A stretch of 64,000 nucleotides of DNA, taken from contig NZ_KB235898.1 of NCBI RefSeq assembly GCF_000332155.1, positions 205,774 to 269,773 on the forward strand, given 5' to 3'. A program made the translations under genes and the position numbers. The notes under the pieces are model-generated. The model did no database searches. It was not told the origin of the DNA and saw only the letters and a program-made list of their open reading frames with translations. This document shows positions 8,931-17,206 of the stretch, in pieces (within the stretch, counting starts at the first letter, position 1; each line of letters starts with the position of its first letter). Source of the stretch: Kamptonema formosum PCC 6407. Its GTDB lineage: Bacteria; Cyanobacteriota; Cyanobacteriia; Cyanobacteriales; Microcoleaceae.

Positions 8931-10496
8931 CTAGTCCCTAGCTATATAAGGCGATGATGATTTTTTTAGGGTGGCTATAAAGAAACCATCCATTTGTTGT
9001 CTTTGCGGCCAGACTTTGAGCCATCCCTCGGCTGTGGGTTCTATGGGTAAATCGAGTATTATTGGTTCTGTTTGCCAGTCAGGATTGTTGGTTAAAAATG
9101 ATTCAATAATGTTTTCGTTTTCTAAGGGGTGAATTGTGCAGGTTGCATAAACTAATTTGCCTCCGGGCTTGACAAAAGTAGCGACATTTGCTAATAATTG
9201 TGATTGCAGTATTGAGAGTTCTTCGATATTTTTTTCTGTGTGATGCCAGCGGGCATCAGCGCGGCGGTGGAGGGTTCCCAATCCTGAACAAGGGGCATCT
9301 AGTAAGACGCGATCGGCACTGTTAATCAAGTTAGGAAAGTTGCGGCTATCTCCTGTGTGAATTTCAATAGAGTTAAGCTGCAGTCTTTCGGCATTTTGTT
9401 TTAGTTTTTTGAGTCGGCTTTCGGTTTTGTCGCAGGCTATGATTGTGCCTTTATCCTGCATTAATTCGGCGATGTGGGTGGTTTTTCCACCGGGTGCGGC
9501 GCAGGCATCAATGATAGTTTCCCCTGGTTGGGGGTCGAGTAAATGGGTGACTAATTGAGCGCTGCTGTCTTGAATTGTCCACCAACCTTCGTTATATCCT
9601 GGTAGGTTGTAAATTGCGCCGATGCTGCCATTTAATCTTAAAGCTTGGGGTAAATAGGGGATGCGATTAACTGCTATATTATGAGATTTTAAGGCATTTT
9701 CTACTTCGTCAATGGTGGTACGAAGGGGATTAATTCGGAGGTCAATTGTGGGGGATTGATTGAACCATTGACAGAGCTTTTCTGTTTCGGTTTCGCCGAT
9801 TTGTTCTAGCCAGAATTGTATTAGCCAGTCGGGGAAACTGTGGATAATTCCTAAGCGTTCGATGGGATTTTCGGGTAGTTTTAGGATTGAATTAACCCCC
9901 CCCTGCCCCCCCTTGGTAAGGGGGGGGGTTGTTTTATTTTGGGGGGTAGTATTAGTTTTATCCTCACTCTTAGCATCTCCTTCATAAGAAATACTCTTAG
10001 CATTTCCTTCATAAGCAATACTCTTAGCCCCCCCTTCATAAGCAATACTCTTAGCATCTCCTTCGTAAGCAATACTCTTAGCCCCCCCTTCATAAGGGGG
10101 GGTTGGGGGGGTAATTCTGGTATATTGTCGCAAGAGGCCATTAACAAAGCTACTAAGGCCTGAAAATCCGTTTTCTTTTGTTAGTTGAACGGTGGTATTA
10201 ACGGCGGCGGATGGGGGGATGTGGGTGAGATATTGGAGTTGATATAAACCGATGTGTAAAATTGTGCGAAGGTCTGGAGGTTGTTGGGAGGCAGGTTTTT
10301 TGGCGAGTTGGTCGATAAGAAAATCGAGCGATCGCATTCTTCTGACGCTACCATAGACTATTTCTGTGAGGAGTCTGCGATCGAGTTCGCTGAGTTCGGA
10401 GTTGCGGAGGGTGCGATCGAGGGCCACGTCTGCGAATGCGCCGCGTCGGTGGACTTCGCGGAGGGCGATAAATGCTAGTTGGCGAGGATTTTTCAT
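8931..10496 (-). CDS. rsmB: 16S rRNA m5C methyltransferase RsmB with internal repeat insertion
   Basis: RsmB (Sun/Fmu) methylates C967 of 16S rRNA with S-adenosylmethionine. Residues 1-128 are the NusB-like RNA-binding domain. From about 205 to the end is the Rossmann methyltransferase, with the SAM motif DACAAPGGKTTH, the DAPCSGLGTLHR motif holding one catalytic cysteine, and ATCTIHPLENE holding the other. Residues 129-201 are foreign to the family: a proline/glycine block, five 9-residue repeats of the type YEGGAKSIA, then PPLTKGGQGG. They lie exactly in the interdomain linker, so the enzyme may stay active. ATG start; last gene of the minus-strand run from 15069. Confidence 0.92.
   Translation of the reverse strand: MKNPRQLAFIALREVHRRGAFADVALDRTLRNSELSELDRRLLTEIVYGSVRRMRSLDFLIDQLAKKPASQQPPDLRTILHIGLYQLQYLTHIPPSAAVNTTVQLTKENGFSGLSSFVNGLLRQYTRITPPTPPYEGGAKSIAYEGDAKSIAYEGGAKSIAYEGNAKSISYEGDAKSEDKTNTTPQNKTTPPLTKGGQGGVNSILKLPENPIERLGIIHSFPDWLIQFWLEQIGETETEKLCQWFNQSPTIDLRINPLRTTIDEVENALKSHNIAVNRIPYLPQALRLNGSIGAIYNLPGYNEGWWTIQDSSAQLVTHLLDPQPGETIIDACAAPGGKTTHIAELMQDKGTIIACDKTESRLKKLKQNAERLQLNSIEIHTGDSRNFPNLINSADRVLLDAPCSGLGTLHRRADARWHHTEKNIEELSILQSQLLANVATFVKPGGKLVYATCTIHPLENENIIESFLTNNPDWQTEPIILDLPIEPTAEGWLKVWPQRQQMDGFFIATLKKSSSPYIARD
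9894..10111. repeat. 27-bp minisatellite flanked by G/C palindromes inside rsmB
   Basis: Five copies of a 27-base unit (of the form ACTCTTAGC + ATCTCCTTC + ATAAGCAAT) lie at about 9965-10097. At each end is a palindromic block, C6-7TTG.TAAGGGGGGG at 9907-9930 and C7TTCATAAGGGGGGG at 10083-10102. All is in frame with rsmB. The palindromic ends resemble a repeat known in cyanobacteria that encodes PPLxKGGxGG when inside genes. Confidence 0.85.
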
Positions 10497-10538
10497 TTAG
10501 TTATTAAATTATAGGAATATTAATTATAGTTGAAAATA

Positions 10539-10712
10539 TTAATTTGGCTCGTTATTTTCCCAGTCTTCTCCATCAAGTACAGAAAATTCGGTTAGTTCAG
10601 GATCGGTCAAAAAATATTCGGCTGTAGCAGCTATAAATGGTGCTAGTAGTTGATGGCGTTCTGTCACAGGTAGTCTAGCAATTTCTTGGAGAGATAACGT
10701 AATTAAGCCCAT
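10539..10712 (-). CDS. 57-residue protein of unknown function
   Basis: A short open frame, ATG at 10712 to TAA at 10539. The product begins MGLITLSLQEIARLPV and has the middle part HQLLAPFIAATAEYF and the acidic end TEFSVLDGEDWENNEPN. It has helix-forming spacing, a strongly acidic C-terminus and cyanobacterial-like codons, and it fits between two co-directional genes (49 bases after the 106-residue gene, 42 before rsmB). Size and acidity would suit an antitoxin or adaptor, but I recognise no family. I see no clear ribosome binding site. Confidence 0.55.
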   Translation of the reverse strand: MGLITLSLQEIARLPVTERHQLLAPFIAATAEYFLTDPELTEFSVLDGEDWENNEPN

Positions 10713-10761
10713 TTCAAAAAATAGTTGAGTTGATTAGTTTCACTTTCAAATCTGTCTTCAA

Positions 10762-11082
10762 TCATATTGTACCACAAATCCCCGTTTCATTGAGGCGAAA
10801 AGTGACTACTTTTCCCGTTATCTCTTGATTTCGCAATTTTTGGAATATCGCCATATAGTCTGGTTCAATAAAATAATTGCCACTGTTTGGTTCAATGGTA
10901 ATGTACCAATTGTAATGCTCTGCGATTAGTTCGGGGCGGACTCGTTCAAAAATAGCATGAGCAAGTTGATATCGTTGTTCGCTTTCTGCTTTTTGCTTTG
11001 CTTTTTCTTCGGTAGAAATTGGTGTTTTTTTGTATTTTTCTGGGAGGTGGCGAGGTTTCCAGGTAGGGGATGCTATTGTCAT
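10762..11082 (-). CDS. Conserved-looking cyanobacterial protein, unknown function
   Basis: A 106-residue soluble protein. It has a basic N-terminus rich in K/P, a helical KQKAESEQRYQLAHAIFERV segment, then EHYNWYITIEPNSGNYFIEPD and a C-terminal RLNETGICGTI. I associate the NWYITIEPNSG...YFI plus LNETG.CG pattern with small cyanobacterial proteins of unknown function that often lie near toxin-like or restriction genes; this is memory, not a search. It lies 33 bases after the 110-residue gene, in the same direction. Confidence 0.65.
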   Translation of the reverse strand: MTIASPTWKPRHLPEKYKKTPISTEEKAKQKAESEQRYQLAHAIFERVRPELIAEHYNWYITIEPNSGNYFIEPDYMAIFQKLRNQEITGKVVTFRLNETGICGTI

Positions 11083-11115
11083 GTTTTTTTCCTATTTTTT
11101 AATTTGGTTAGTTAG

Positions 11116-11448
11116 TTAGGATAGTGATATTGTAGCATTAGTGGCGGGTATGGGAAAGGTAGAACAGTTATTTTCCAATAGTTCTTCTATTGTCTCAAGA
11201 TGTCCTAATATGTGAGGAATAGAGCCATATTGAAAAGAATCAACTGTTTCTGTAAGCTGCTCTAAAGCTGCTTCTTTTTTTGCAGCACTAATAAGCTCAT
11301 TGGCAAAGTTTTCAATGTCTAAATTGATTTCTTCGAGATTAAAAAGCAGTCTTTCTAACTTGCTTTTACCGAGTTGAGGTTCCAGCTTCTCTCGATGCTG
11401 CTTAAGAGCGTTAATTGCTGCTCTCAGTGATGTGATTTGGGAAACCAT
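11116..11448 (-). CDS. Helical protein of unknown function
   Basis: A 110-residue protein, almost wholly alpha-helical by pattern: LRAAINALKQHREKLEPQL, then RLLFNLEEINLDIENFANELI, then ALEQLTETVDSF. It has no signal peptide or motif that I recognise. It starts (ATG) 21 bases after the stop of the large ATPase-TPR gene, so co-transcription is likely. It could be an accessory or partner of that ATPase; this is inference from position only. Confidence 0.6.
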   Translation of the reverse strand: MVSQITSLRAAINALKQHREKLEPQLGKSKLERLLFNLEEINLDIENFANELISAAKKEAALEQLTETVDSFQYGSIPHILGHLETIEELLENNCSTFPIPATNATISLS

Positions 11449-11469
11449 AATTGTTACCTATTGTTTTAT

Positions 11470-14400
11470 TTATTGCTCTAAATTCAATATGGATTGTAGC
11501 AATTTTCGTTCTTCGATGGGAAGTTCGAGTAAGGCCCGTCGATCGCCTTTGGTTTCCCGGTAGCGGACGGCGGCTTTTAGTAGGCGTAAGGGTATTTGAA
11601 ATTCGGGGAATTTGCTTGTCTGTTCTTGCCAGACTTCTAGCCAGATTCGCGCTGCTTTGTCGCTAATCATTTCTGACATTATTTCCGGGATGTTGTTAAC
11701 AAGTCCTTGTCCTAAAGCAGGGAGAACATTGTGTTTTTTGTAAAGGTTGACTAGGGTTGTGAGGCGCGATCGCCAAACTTCTCGATCTTGTTTACTGTTA
11801 AACAATTTGGAAATTATCAGTTTTGCCTCGTCTGTATTTGCTTCTTCCCCTGGCTTCAAATTTTCAATGGAGTTATTTAAGATGGTGATACTGTCATCCC
11901 AACTCTTAAAACCAAGGAGACGAATGATACTCTTGAAGAAATTGGAACTAGCTTCAATTACTTTATCTATAGATGCTAAATTTTTACTGCTATATTCAAG
12001 GAAGGATTCAATACCTTCTTGTGTAGAAAACAACCAGCGTCGCATCCAAAGATAATTGGGGTTAAGTTCAATTACCTTATAAAAAGATTTGGCGGATTCT
12101 TCATAGCGTTTTAGTTTGTGTAGCACCAAGATTTGATTATACCAAGCGCTCGTATAATTGGGGTCAATTTCAATGGCTTTATCTAAAGATATCAATGCTT
12201 CTTCATAGCAATTTAGTTTGATGAGCGTTGCCCCCCGATTACACCAAGTATAGTGGTCGTCAGGTTTGATTTCAATGGCTTTGTCTAATGAGGCGAGTGC
12301 TTCTTCAAATCGCCCTAAGTTTTGTAGCGCCACACCCCGGTTATTCCAAGCTTCGTAGTGGTCAGGTTTGATTTCAAGGGCTTTGTTGTAAGAGGCGATC
12401 GCTTCTTCAAATCGTCCTAAGTTTCGCAGGGCCCAACCCCGGTTATTCCAAGCATAGTGGTAATCAGCTTTGATTTCAATGGCTTTGTCACAAGAGGTGA
12501 GCGCTTCTTTAAATCGCCTTAACTCTCCTAGCGCCCAACCCCGGTTATTCCAAGCTTCGTGGTCGTCAGGTTTGATTTCAATGGCTTTGTCATAAGAGGC
12601 GAGTGCTTCTTCAAATCGCCCTAATTTGAACAGTACAATACCCCTGGTAAACCAAGCTTCGTAGAAGTCGGGTTTGATTTCAATGGCTTTTTCATAAGAG
12701 GCGATCGCTTCTTCATTTCTCCCTAAGTTAAACAGCGCAACACCCCGGTTATACCAAGCTTCGTGCTTGTCAGGTTTGAATTCAATAACTTTGTCGTAAG
12801 AGGCAATCGCTTCTTCAAATTGCCCTAAGTTTTGCAAGGCCCAACCCCTGTTATTCCAAGCATAGTAGTCATCAGGTTTGAATTCAATAACTTTTTCATA
12901 AGAGGCGATCGCTTCTTCATTTCTCCCTAAGTTAAACAGCGCAACACCCCGGTTATACCAAGCTTCGTGCTTGTCAGGTTTGAATTCAATAACTTTGTCG
13001 TAAGAGGCAATCGCTTCTTCAAATTGCCCTAAGTTTTGCAAGGCCCAACCCCTGTTATTCCAAGCATAGTAGTCATCAGGTTTGAATTCAATAACTTTGT
13101 CGTAAGAGGCGATCGCTTCTTCAAATCGCCCTAACTCTCCTAGCGCATAACCTCGGTAAAACCAAGCTTCGTGATCATCATGTTTGATTTCAATGGCTTT
13201 GTCGTAAGAGGCAATCGCTTCTTCAAATCGCCCTAAGTCATCCAGCGCATAACCCCGGTAAAACCAAGCTTCGTGATCATCATGTTTGATTTCAATGGCT
13301 TTGTCATAAGAGGTAATCGCTTTTTCAAATCGCCCTAATTTACGCAGAGCCCAACCCCGATTAAACCAAGCTTCTTGGTGGTCAGGTTTGATTTCAATGG
13401 TTTTGTCATAAGAGGCGAGCGCTTCTTCAAATTGTCCTAAGTCCCCTAACGCATTACCTCGCTTATACCAAGCTTGGTGGTAGTCAGGTTTAATTTTAAT
13501 AGCTTTGTCATAAGAGGCGATCGCTTCTTCATTTCGCCCTAAGTTTCCTAGCGCCAAACCCCGGTAAAACCAGTCGTCGGCACTACCATTAATTTTTATT
13601 ATCAATTCATCTGTGATTTGGAGAGCATTAACATAGTCTTCTTTCTCATAAAAATTTTTATATTCCTGAGAGTATGCCCCCATGCCAGAGTCTCGATCGT
13701 TTTGTTCGCCTGCTTCCAACGCATAACGCAGATATTTTATTTCCATTGCAGCCTTAGAAGGCAACGATTTCATTAGCTCAAAAGGCAATTTATCGGGTTT
13801 TATATTCAACAATTGTTCTGCAACATCAATCCCCATCTTATGCCTAATATCAGCAATACCTAATTCTAATCGCTGCTCCAACTCTTCCCGCGTGTACCAA
13901 ATTCGCAAAAAATCTACAAATAACTGTATCGTCCCTTCACCCCGCTGCTTCTTAACATCAAGGCAAAAACGCATCAGCACTTCCCGTAATTCATAATAAG
14001 ACTCACGGCCAATCGCTTCAGAAGTAACATATCCCAAATTCCGCAGAGTTTTAAGTTGACTAGATGCTGTCGCCTGTGTAATAAAACAGTGTTCCGCAAT
14101 TTCTTTAACACTAACAGCATGGCGACGATCGCACAAAAACTCTACAATTTTTCGCTGTTGAGGCGAAAGAAATTGCATTCGTGACTGATAATAAGGTGTC
14201 AAATCATCGAGCATCCGCATAAAAGGTTTCACCAATTGATCCAGGGATTCACGGGTGAGGAATTGGGAGAAAATTACATAGACGCGGGGGTTGCCACCTG
14301 CTAAGTGATGAACAGCTTTAATCCGAGCTTGTCCGTTTGGTGAAGCAATGAAATCTTTTAATTCAATATTGCCCTGGATTGTTGCCACATTTATCAATAA

Positions 14401-15069
14401 TTGTGCTGCATCTTCAACCGTTAAATCCTGTAAGTCGTGGAGGCGAAAGAAATCATAAAAAGGTGCCTTTTTATTATCAACATCATCAAATAAACTCGGT
14501 GAGGTGGCGATCATCGTACAGCAATTAGACCCTTGCAAGAAAGAGAGAAATTGCTTTTGACCAGAATTACCTAACCCGTCAAATATTTGGTCTAAGTTCT
14601 CTACTAGCAGTAGTAACGTGCGATCGCCAATAAAGTCTTTTAAGAATTCTACTGCTGTCTGTTCAGCCGTCTCTGGAGATGAATAGAGAGTTTCAACTTT
14701 CTGCTGAAGTTGCTCTTGATATTTATCTAAATAATCTTGCTTTAATGCTGTAAAGATGCTAATTATTAAATCTAAAAATGAAGTGATGCTCCAATTATCT
14801 TCCCATAACCACGCAATAAAGAGGCGATCGCGCAAATTTTCCTGATGACGAACGCGGTGATAAATGAGAGAAATTAAATGAGTTTTGCCAATACCACGCG
14901 GCCCAATTAGTAAAGTGTAATGCTTAACTGGGGTAGTTGCACTTTCACGAATGCGATCGACAAGTTCCTGTGCAAGTTCCTGACGTTGAACAAGCATCTG
15001 TTCTAAAATATCCCCCGACATCAGACTCGGTGTGAAGTGGGAGAGAAAAGTTTCTGTCATACTAACCAT
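11470..15069 (-). CDS. AAA/STAND-type ATPase with winged helix and 15 TPR units
   Basis: A 1199-residue protein. Residues ~20-300 form a P-loop ATPase: Walker A GPRGIGKT at 56-63 and a Walker B-like LLLLVENLDQIF at ~152-163. A winged-helix segment follows (QQRKIVEFLCDRRHAVSVKE and SSQLKTLRNLGYVTS, ~305-360). From ~490 to ~1000 there are 15 consecutive 34-residue TPR units of the type AWYNRGVALFNLGRNEEAIASYEKAIEIKPDD, then a helical C-terminal tail. The architecture is that of signal-sensing STAND-like NTPases, abundant in filamentous cyanobacteria and often tied to conflict or defence. The trigger is unknown. An alternative start is Met4 at 15060. It heads a minus-strand run of small genes. 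Confidence 0.85.
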   Translation of the reverse strand: MVSMTETFLSHFTPSLMSGDILEQMLVQRQELAQELVDRIRESATTPVKHYTLLIGPRGIGKTHLISLIYHRVRHQENLRDRLFIAWLWEDNWSITSFLDLIISIFTALKQDYLDKYQEQLQQKVETLYSSPETAEQTAVEFLKDFIGDRTLLLLVENLDQIFDGLGNSGQKQFLSFLQGSNCCTMIATSPSLFDDVDNKKAPFYDFFRLHDLQDLTVEDAAQLLINVATIQGNIELKDFIASPNGQARIKAVHHLAGGNPRVYVIFSQFLTRESLDQLVKPFMRMLDDLTPYYQSRMQFLSPQQRKIVEFLCDRRHAVSVKEIAEHCFITQATASSQLKTLRNLGYVTSEAIGRESYYELREVLMRFCLDVKKQRGEGTIQLFVDFLRIWYTREELEQRLELGIADIRHKMGIDVAEQLLNIKPDKLPFELMKSLPSKAAMEIKYLRYALEAGEQNDRDSGMGAYSQEYKNFYEKEDYVNALQITDELIIKINGSADDWFYRGLALGNLGRNEEAIASYDKAIKIKPDYHQAWYKRGNALGDLGQFEEALASYDKTIEIKPDHQEAWFNRGWALRKLGRFEKAITSYDKAIEIKHDDHEAWFYRGYALDDLGRFEEAIASYDKAIEIKHDDHEAWFYRGYALGELGRFEEAIASYDKVIEFKPDDYYAWNNRGWALQNLGQFEEAIASYDKVIEFKPDKHEAWYNRGVALFNLGRNEEAIASYEKVIEFKPDDYYAWNNRGWALQNLGQFEEAIASYDKVIEFKPDKHEAWYNRGVALFNLGRNEEAIASYEKAIEIKPDFYEAWFTRGIVLFKLGRFEEALASYDKAIEIKPDDHEAWNNRGWALGELRRFKEALTSCDKAIEIKADYHYAWNNRGWALRNLGRFEEAIASYNKALEIKPDHYEAWNNRGVALQNLGRFEEALASLDKAIEIKPDDHYTWCNRGATLIKLNCYEEALISLDKAIEIDPNYTSAWYNQILVLHKLKRYEESAKSFYKVIELNPNYLWMRRWLFSTQEGIESFLEYSSKNLASIDKVIEASSNFFKSIIRLLGFKSWDDSITILNNSIENLKPGEEANTDEAKLIISKLFNSKQDREVWRSRLTTLVNLYKKHNVLPALGQGLVNNIPEIMSEMISDKAARIWLEVWQEQTSKFPEFQIPLRLLKAAVRYRETKGDRRALLELPIEERKLLQSILNLEQ
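12690..13100. repeat. 204-bp duplication of two TPR units
   Basis: Two adjacent TPRs (units 6-7 of the ATPase gene) are repeated as units 8-9 with identical protein sequence and almost identical DNA at a 204-base period. The other units are only 70-90 percent alike. This marks a recent internal expansion. Confidence 0.85.
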
Positions 15070-15200
15070 TTAATGTTGAGATTGGTAGTCTAAGGCTGTG
15101 TTCGCATTTGGTGAACTATCATAAAAAGCTTATCCTGCTTGGGCTTTAGACTCATTATCTATAGTTTAACACATTTTTGATAAATATCTGGTGATTTTGG

Positions 15201-15229
15201 TTGACATTTATTTTTACTCCTGTTATCTT
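15201..15229 (+). promoter_or_regulatory. Strong sigma-70-type promoter with extended -10
   Basis: TTGACA at 15201-15206, a 17-base spacer, and TATCTT at 15224-15229 preceded by TGT (extended -10). The predicted start of transcription is near 15236. This is one of the best consensus promoters in the window. It points to the candidate small RNA/leader that follows. Confidence 0.6.
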
Positions 15230-15235
15230 AGCCAT

Positions 15236-15330
15236 ATAAGCGAAAAAGCGACCCCAGGTGAGACTAGAGACGCTTTAGAAACTTTGTTAGCGATCGCCTG
15301 GTTGCCACCAGTACCGCTTTAGTTTTTTTG
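15236..15330 (+). ncRNA. Candidate small RNA or attenuated leader
   Basis: About 95 bases between a good promoter and a T7 run (15323-15329). Inside are a CTGGT-TGCC-ACCAG hairpin (15297-15310), longer-range CCAGG/CCTGG complementarity, AAAAAGCG near the 5' end matching CGCTTT near the 3' end, and a CGCTTTAG motif repeated twice. The next gene starts at 15377 after a GAGGAG site. It is therefore either a free small RNA or a transcription-attenuating leader of that gene. I could not match it to 6S, Yfr1 or Yfr2. Confidence 0.4.
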
Positions 15331-15376
15331 ACTTCAAATGTAATTTTTTTGCTCTTTATCAGAGCGAGGAGTTGTT

Positions 15377-15874
15377 ATGACTGATTTTAGCATGATTGAG
15401 GCAAAAGTGTTGCTTGAGCAAACTTGGGCAACAATGCCGTATGCGATCGCGCTCTGTTTCACCATTGATAATAGCATCAAGAGGTTATTACCAAGTGAGC
15501 CTCAGCGACAGTCAATTATCAGTTTAACTGAAGAGCAAACGCCCGATCGAAATCGTCTAAATGGCGTGATTATACCGGGAACTCGACATAAAAACCAGCC
15601 AGCGGATAACTCCTTTTACCAAAAACAAGCAAAATTCTTATTTGCGACTTTATTTGGAGGATTCACGGCTTTTCCTGATATCAAAGGAGGATGGATTTTA
15701 GAGGAAACTGGACAGTTAGTAGAAGAACCTGGTTTTTTAGTTGCGGCCTTAACCACTCAAGCAGAGATGAAAGTCGGGGAAAGGATGATTAAACAGTTTG
15801 CCTTGTACTTAAAGCGAGAGTTAGATCAAGATGCGATCGCGATTATTATTGGTGGCAATTTGAAGTTTATTTAG
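15377..15874 (+). CDS. Unknown 165-residue protein
   Basis: A soluble-looking protein with ATG start and a clear GAGCGAGGAG ribosome binding site. Features seen: an N-terminal IEAKVLLEQTWATM helix, a glycine-rich FLFATLFGGFTAFPDIKGGW core, LVEEPGFLVAALTTQAEM, and a C-terminal KRELDQDAIAIIIGGNLKFI. The pattern suggests a small alpha/beta fold. I do not recognise the family. It is a single-gene unit: a promoter-like region and possible attenuator precede it and an intrinsic terminator follows 10 bases after its stop. Confidence 0.65.
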   Translation: MTDFSMIEAKVLLEQTWATMPYAIALCFTIDNSIKRLLPSEPQRQSIISLTEEQTPDRNRLNGVIIPGTRHKNQPADNSFYQKQAKFLFATLFGGFTAFPDIKGGWILEETGQLVEEPGFLVAALTTQAEMKVGERMIKQFALYLKRELDQDAIAIIIGGNLKFI

Positions 15875-15884
15875 AGACAAATAG

Positions 15885-15926
15885 CGTGGCTCTTATCTGA
15901 TAAGATCGGAAGAGTCACGTTTTTTT
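15885..15926 (+). terminator. Intrinsic terminator
   Basis: Arms CGTGGCTCTT (15885-15894) and AAGAGTCACG (15910-15919) pair with one G-T wobble. An inner ATCT-GATA-AGAT hairpin fills the loop, and T7 follows at once (15920-15926). It lies 10 bases after the stop of the gene ending at 15874. Confidence 0.85.
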
Positions 15927-16072
15927 ATTGGGAAGTTCAAACGCAGTGCGATTGCCGCATCTTCAAACCTCATCAGATTTTATCCCCTTTTTCAAATTCG
16001 ATCGCAAGAATCGGATAGAACCTAGTTAAAAATATGTTTAAGCTAAAGTCATGTAGTTAAACTTTAATATTT

Positions 16073-17188
16073 ATGCACGCATCAGCACCGCAAATTTTAT
16101 CTCTTTCAGAAGAAACCCTTTGGCAAGCAATCCTGAACCGAGACACCAACTTTGATGGTAAATTATTCTACGGCGTGCGATCGACAAACATTTATTGCCG
16201 TCCAACCTGCCCCAGCCGCAGACCAAACCGCAGCCAAGTTACTTTTTTTAACTCACCTGAAGCCGCAGAAATTCAAGGTTTTCGTCCCTGCAAGCGCTGT
16301 CAGCCACAAAATGCGACTGTTGACAATCCCGCCAGAGACAAGGTAATTGCAGCCTGTCGTTATATCGAGGGAGAGTGCGATCGCATACCCACCTTATCAG
16401 AAATAGGCGATCGCGTCGCTATGAGTCCCACTCACCTACAGCGAATATTCAAACAAATAGTCGGAGTTTCCCCTTTTCAATATGCCGATTCCCTGCGAAT
16501 TAAACGTTTAAAAGAACATCTCAGAGAGGGAGAAGAAATCGCACCCACCCTCTACGAAGTCGGCTACGGTTCTAGCAGCAGATTATATGAAAAAGCACCA
16601 AAACAACTCGGCATGACTCCTAATACTTATAAACGTCTCGGTTTCGGCGAACAAATACGTTATGCGATCGCTAATTCTCCTCTCGGTTTTGTAATTGTAG
16701 CTGCAACTAAGCGCGGAATTTGCAACATTCGCCTCGGAAATGATGCAGCAGAACTTGAAAGCGAATTGCAACGAGAATTCAGCAATGCTTCTCTGGAAAA
16801 AGCCGATTCAGAATTGTGTCAATGGATGCAATCTTTAATAGATTATCTTAGCGGTAATTTACCTCTACCGAATCTTCCCTGCGACGTGAAAGCTACAGCA
16901 TTTCAATTGCAAGTTTGGAATGCTTTACAGGCAATTCCTGCTGGTAGAACTGTTACTTATAGTGACGTTGCTGATGCTATTGGACAGCCAAATTCTGTCC
17001 GCGCTGTGGCACGCGCTTGTGCGACAAATCCAGTTGCATTAGTTATTCCTTGTCATCGAGTTGTGCCCAAAGTTGGGGGAGTCGGAGGATATCGCTGGGG
17101 AAGTTTTCGGAAAGAGAAACTTATTGATTTAGAGAAAGAGTATGCGACAACTCCGACTCTAAATCTTAAGAATGAAAAAATAGAATAG
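16073..17188 (+). CDS. ada: Bifunctional Ada: DNA alkylation repair protein and transcription activator
   Basis: Ada removes methyl groups from DNA by irreversible transfer to its own cysteines, and the methylated form activates alkylation-response genes. The 371 residues contain all three parts. The N-terminal zinc domain has Cys42, Cys46, Cys73 and Cys76 (YCRPTCPSRRP and RPCKRCQP). An AraC-type helix-turn-helix lies at about 90-185 (LSEIGDRVAMSPTHLQRIFK). The C-terminal O6-methylguanine methyltransferase has the acceptor Cys327 in PCHRVV. ATG start. No alkA or alkB partner is adjacent; the next gene (Uma2) is convergent, 18 bases away. Confidence 0.95.
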   Translation: MHASAPQILSLSEETLWQAILNRDTNFDGKLFYGVRSTNIYCRPTCPSRRPNRSQVTFFNSPEAAEIQGFRPCKRCQPQNATVDNPARDKVIAACRYIEGECDRIPTLSEIGDRVAMSPTHLQRIFKQIVGVSPFQYADSLRIKRLKEHLREGEEIAPTLYEVGYGSSSRLYEKAPKQLGMTPNTYKRLGFGEQIRYAIANSPLGFVIVAATKRGICNIRLGNDAAELESELQREFSNASLEKADSELCQWMQSLIDYLSGNLPLPNLPCDVKATAFQLQVWNALQAIPAGRTVTYSDVADAIGQPNSVRAVARACATNPVALVIPCHRVVPKVGGVGGYRWGSFRKEKLIDLEKEYATTPTLNLKNEKIE

Positions 17189-17206
17189 TTAGCCGCTATC
17201 ACCTAT

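Noticed and set aside
9939-10163. Plus-strand and second minus-strand frames across the rsmB repeat
   Set aside because: They are open only because the 27-base repeat has no stop in several frames; they have no plausible start context or function.
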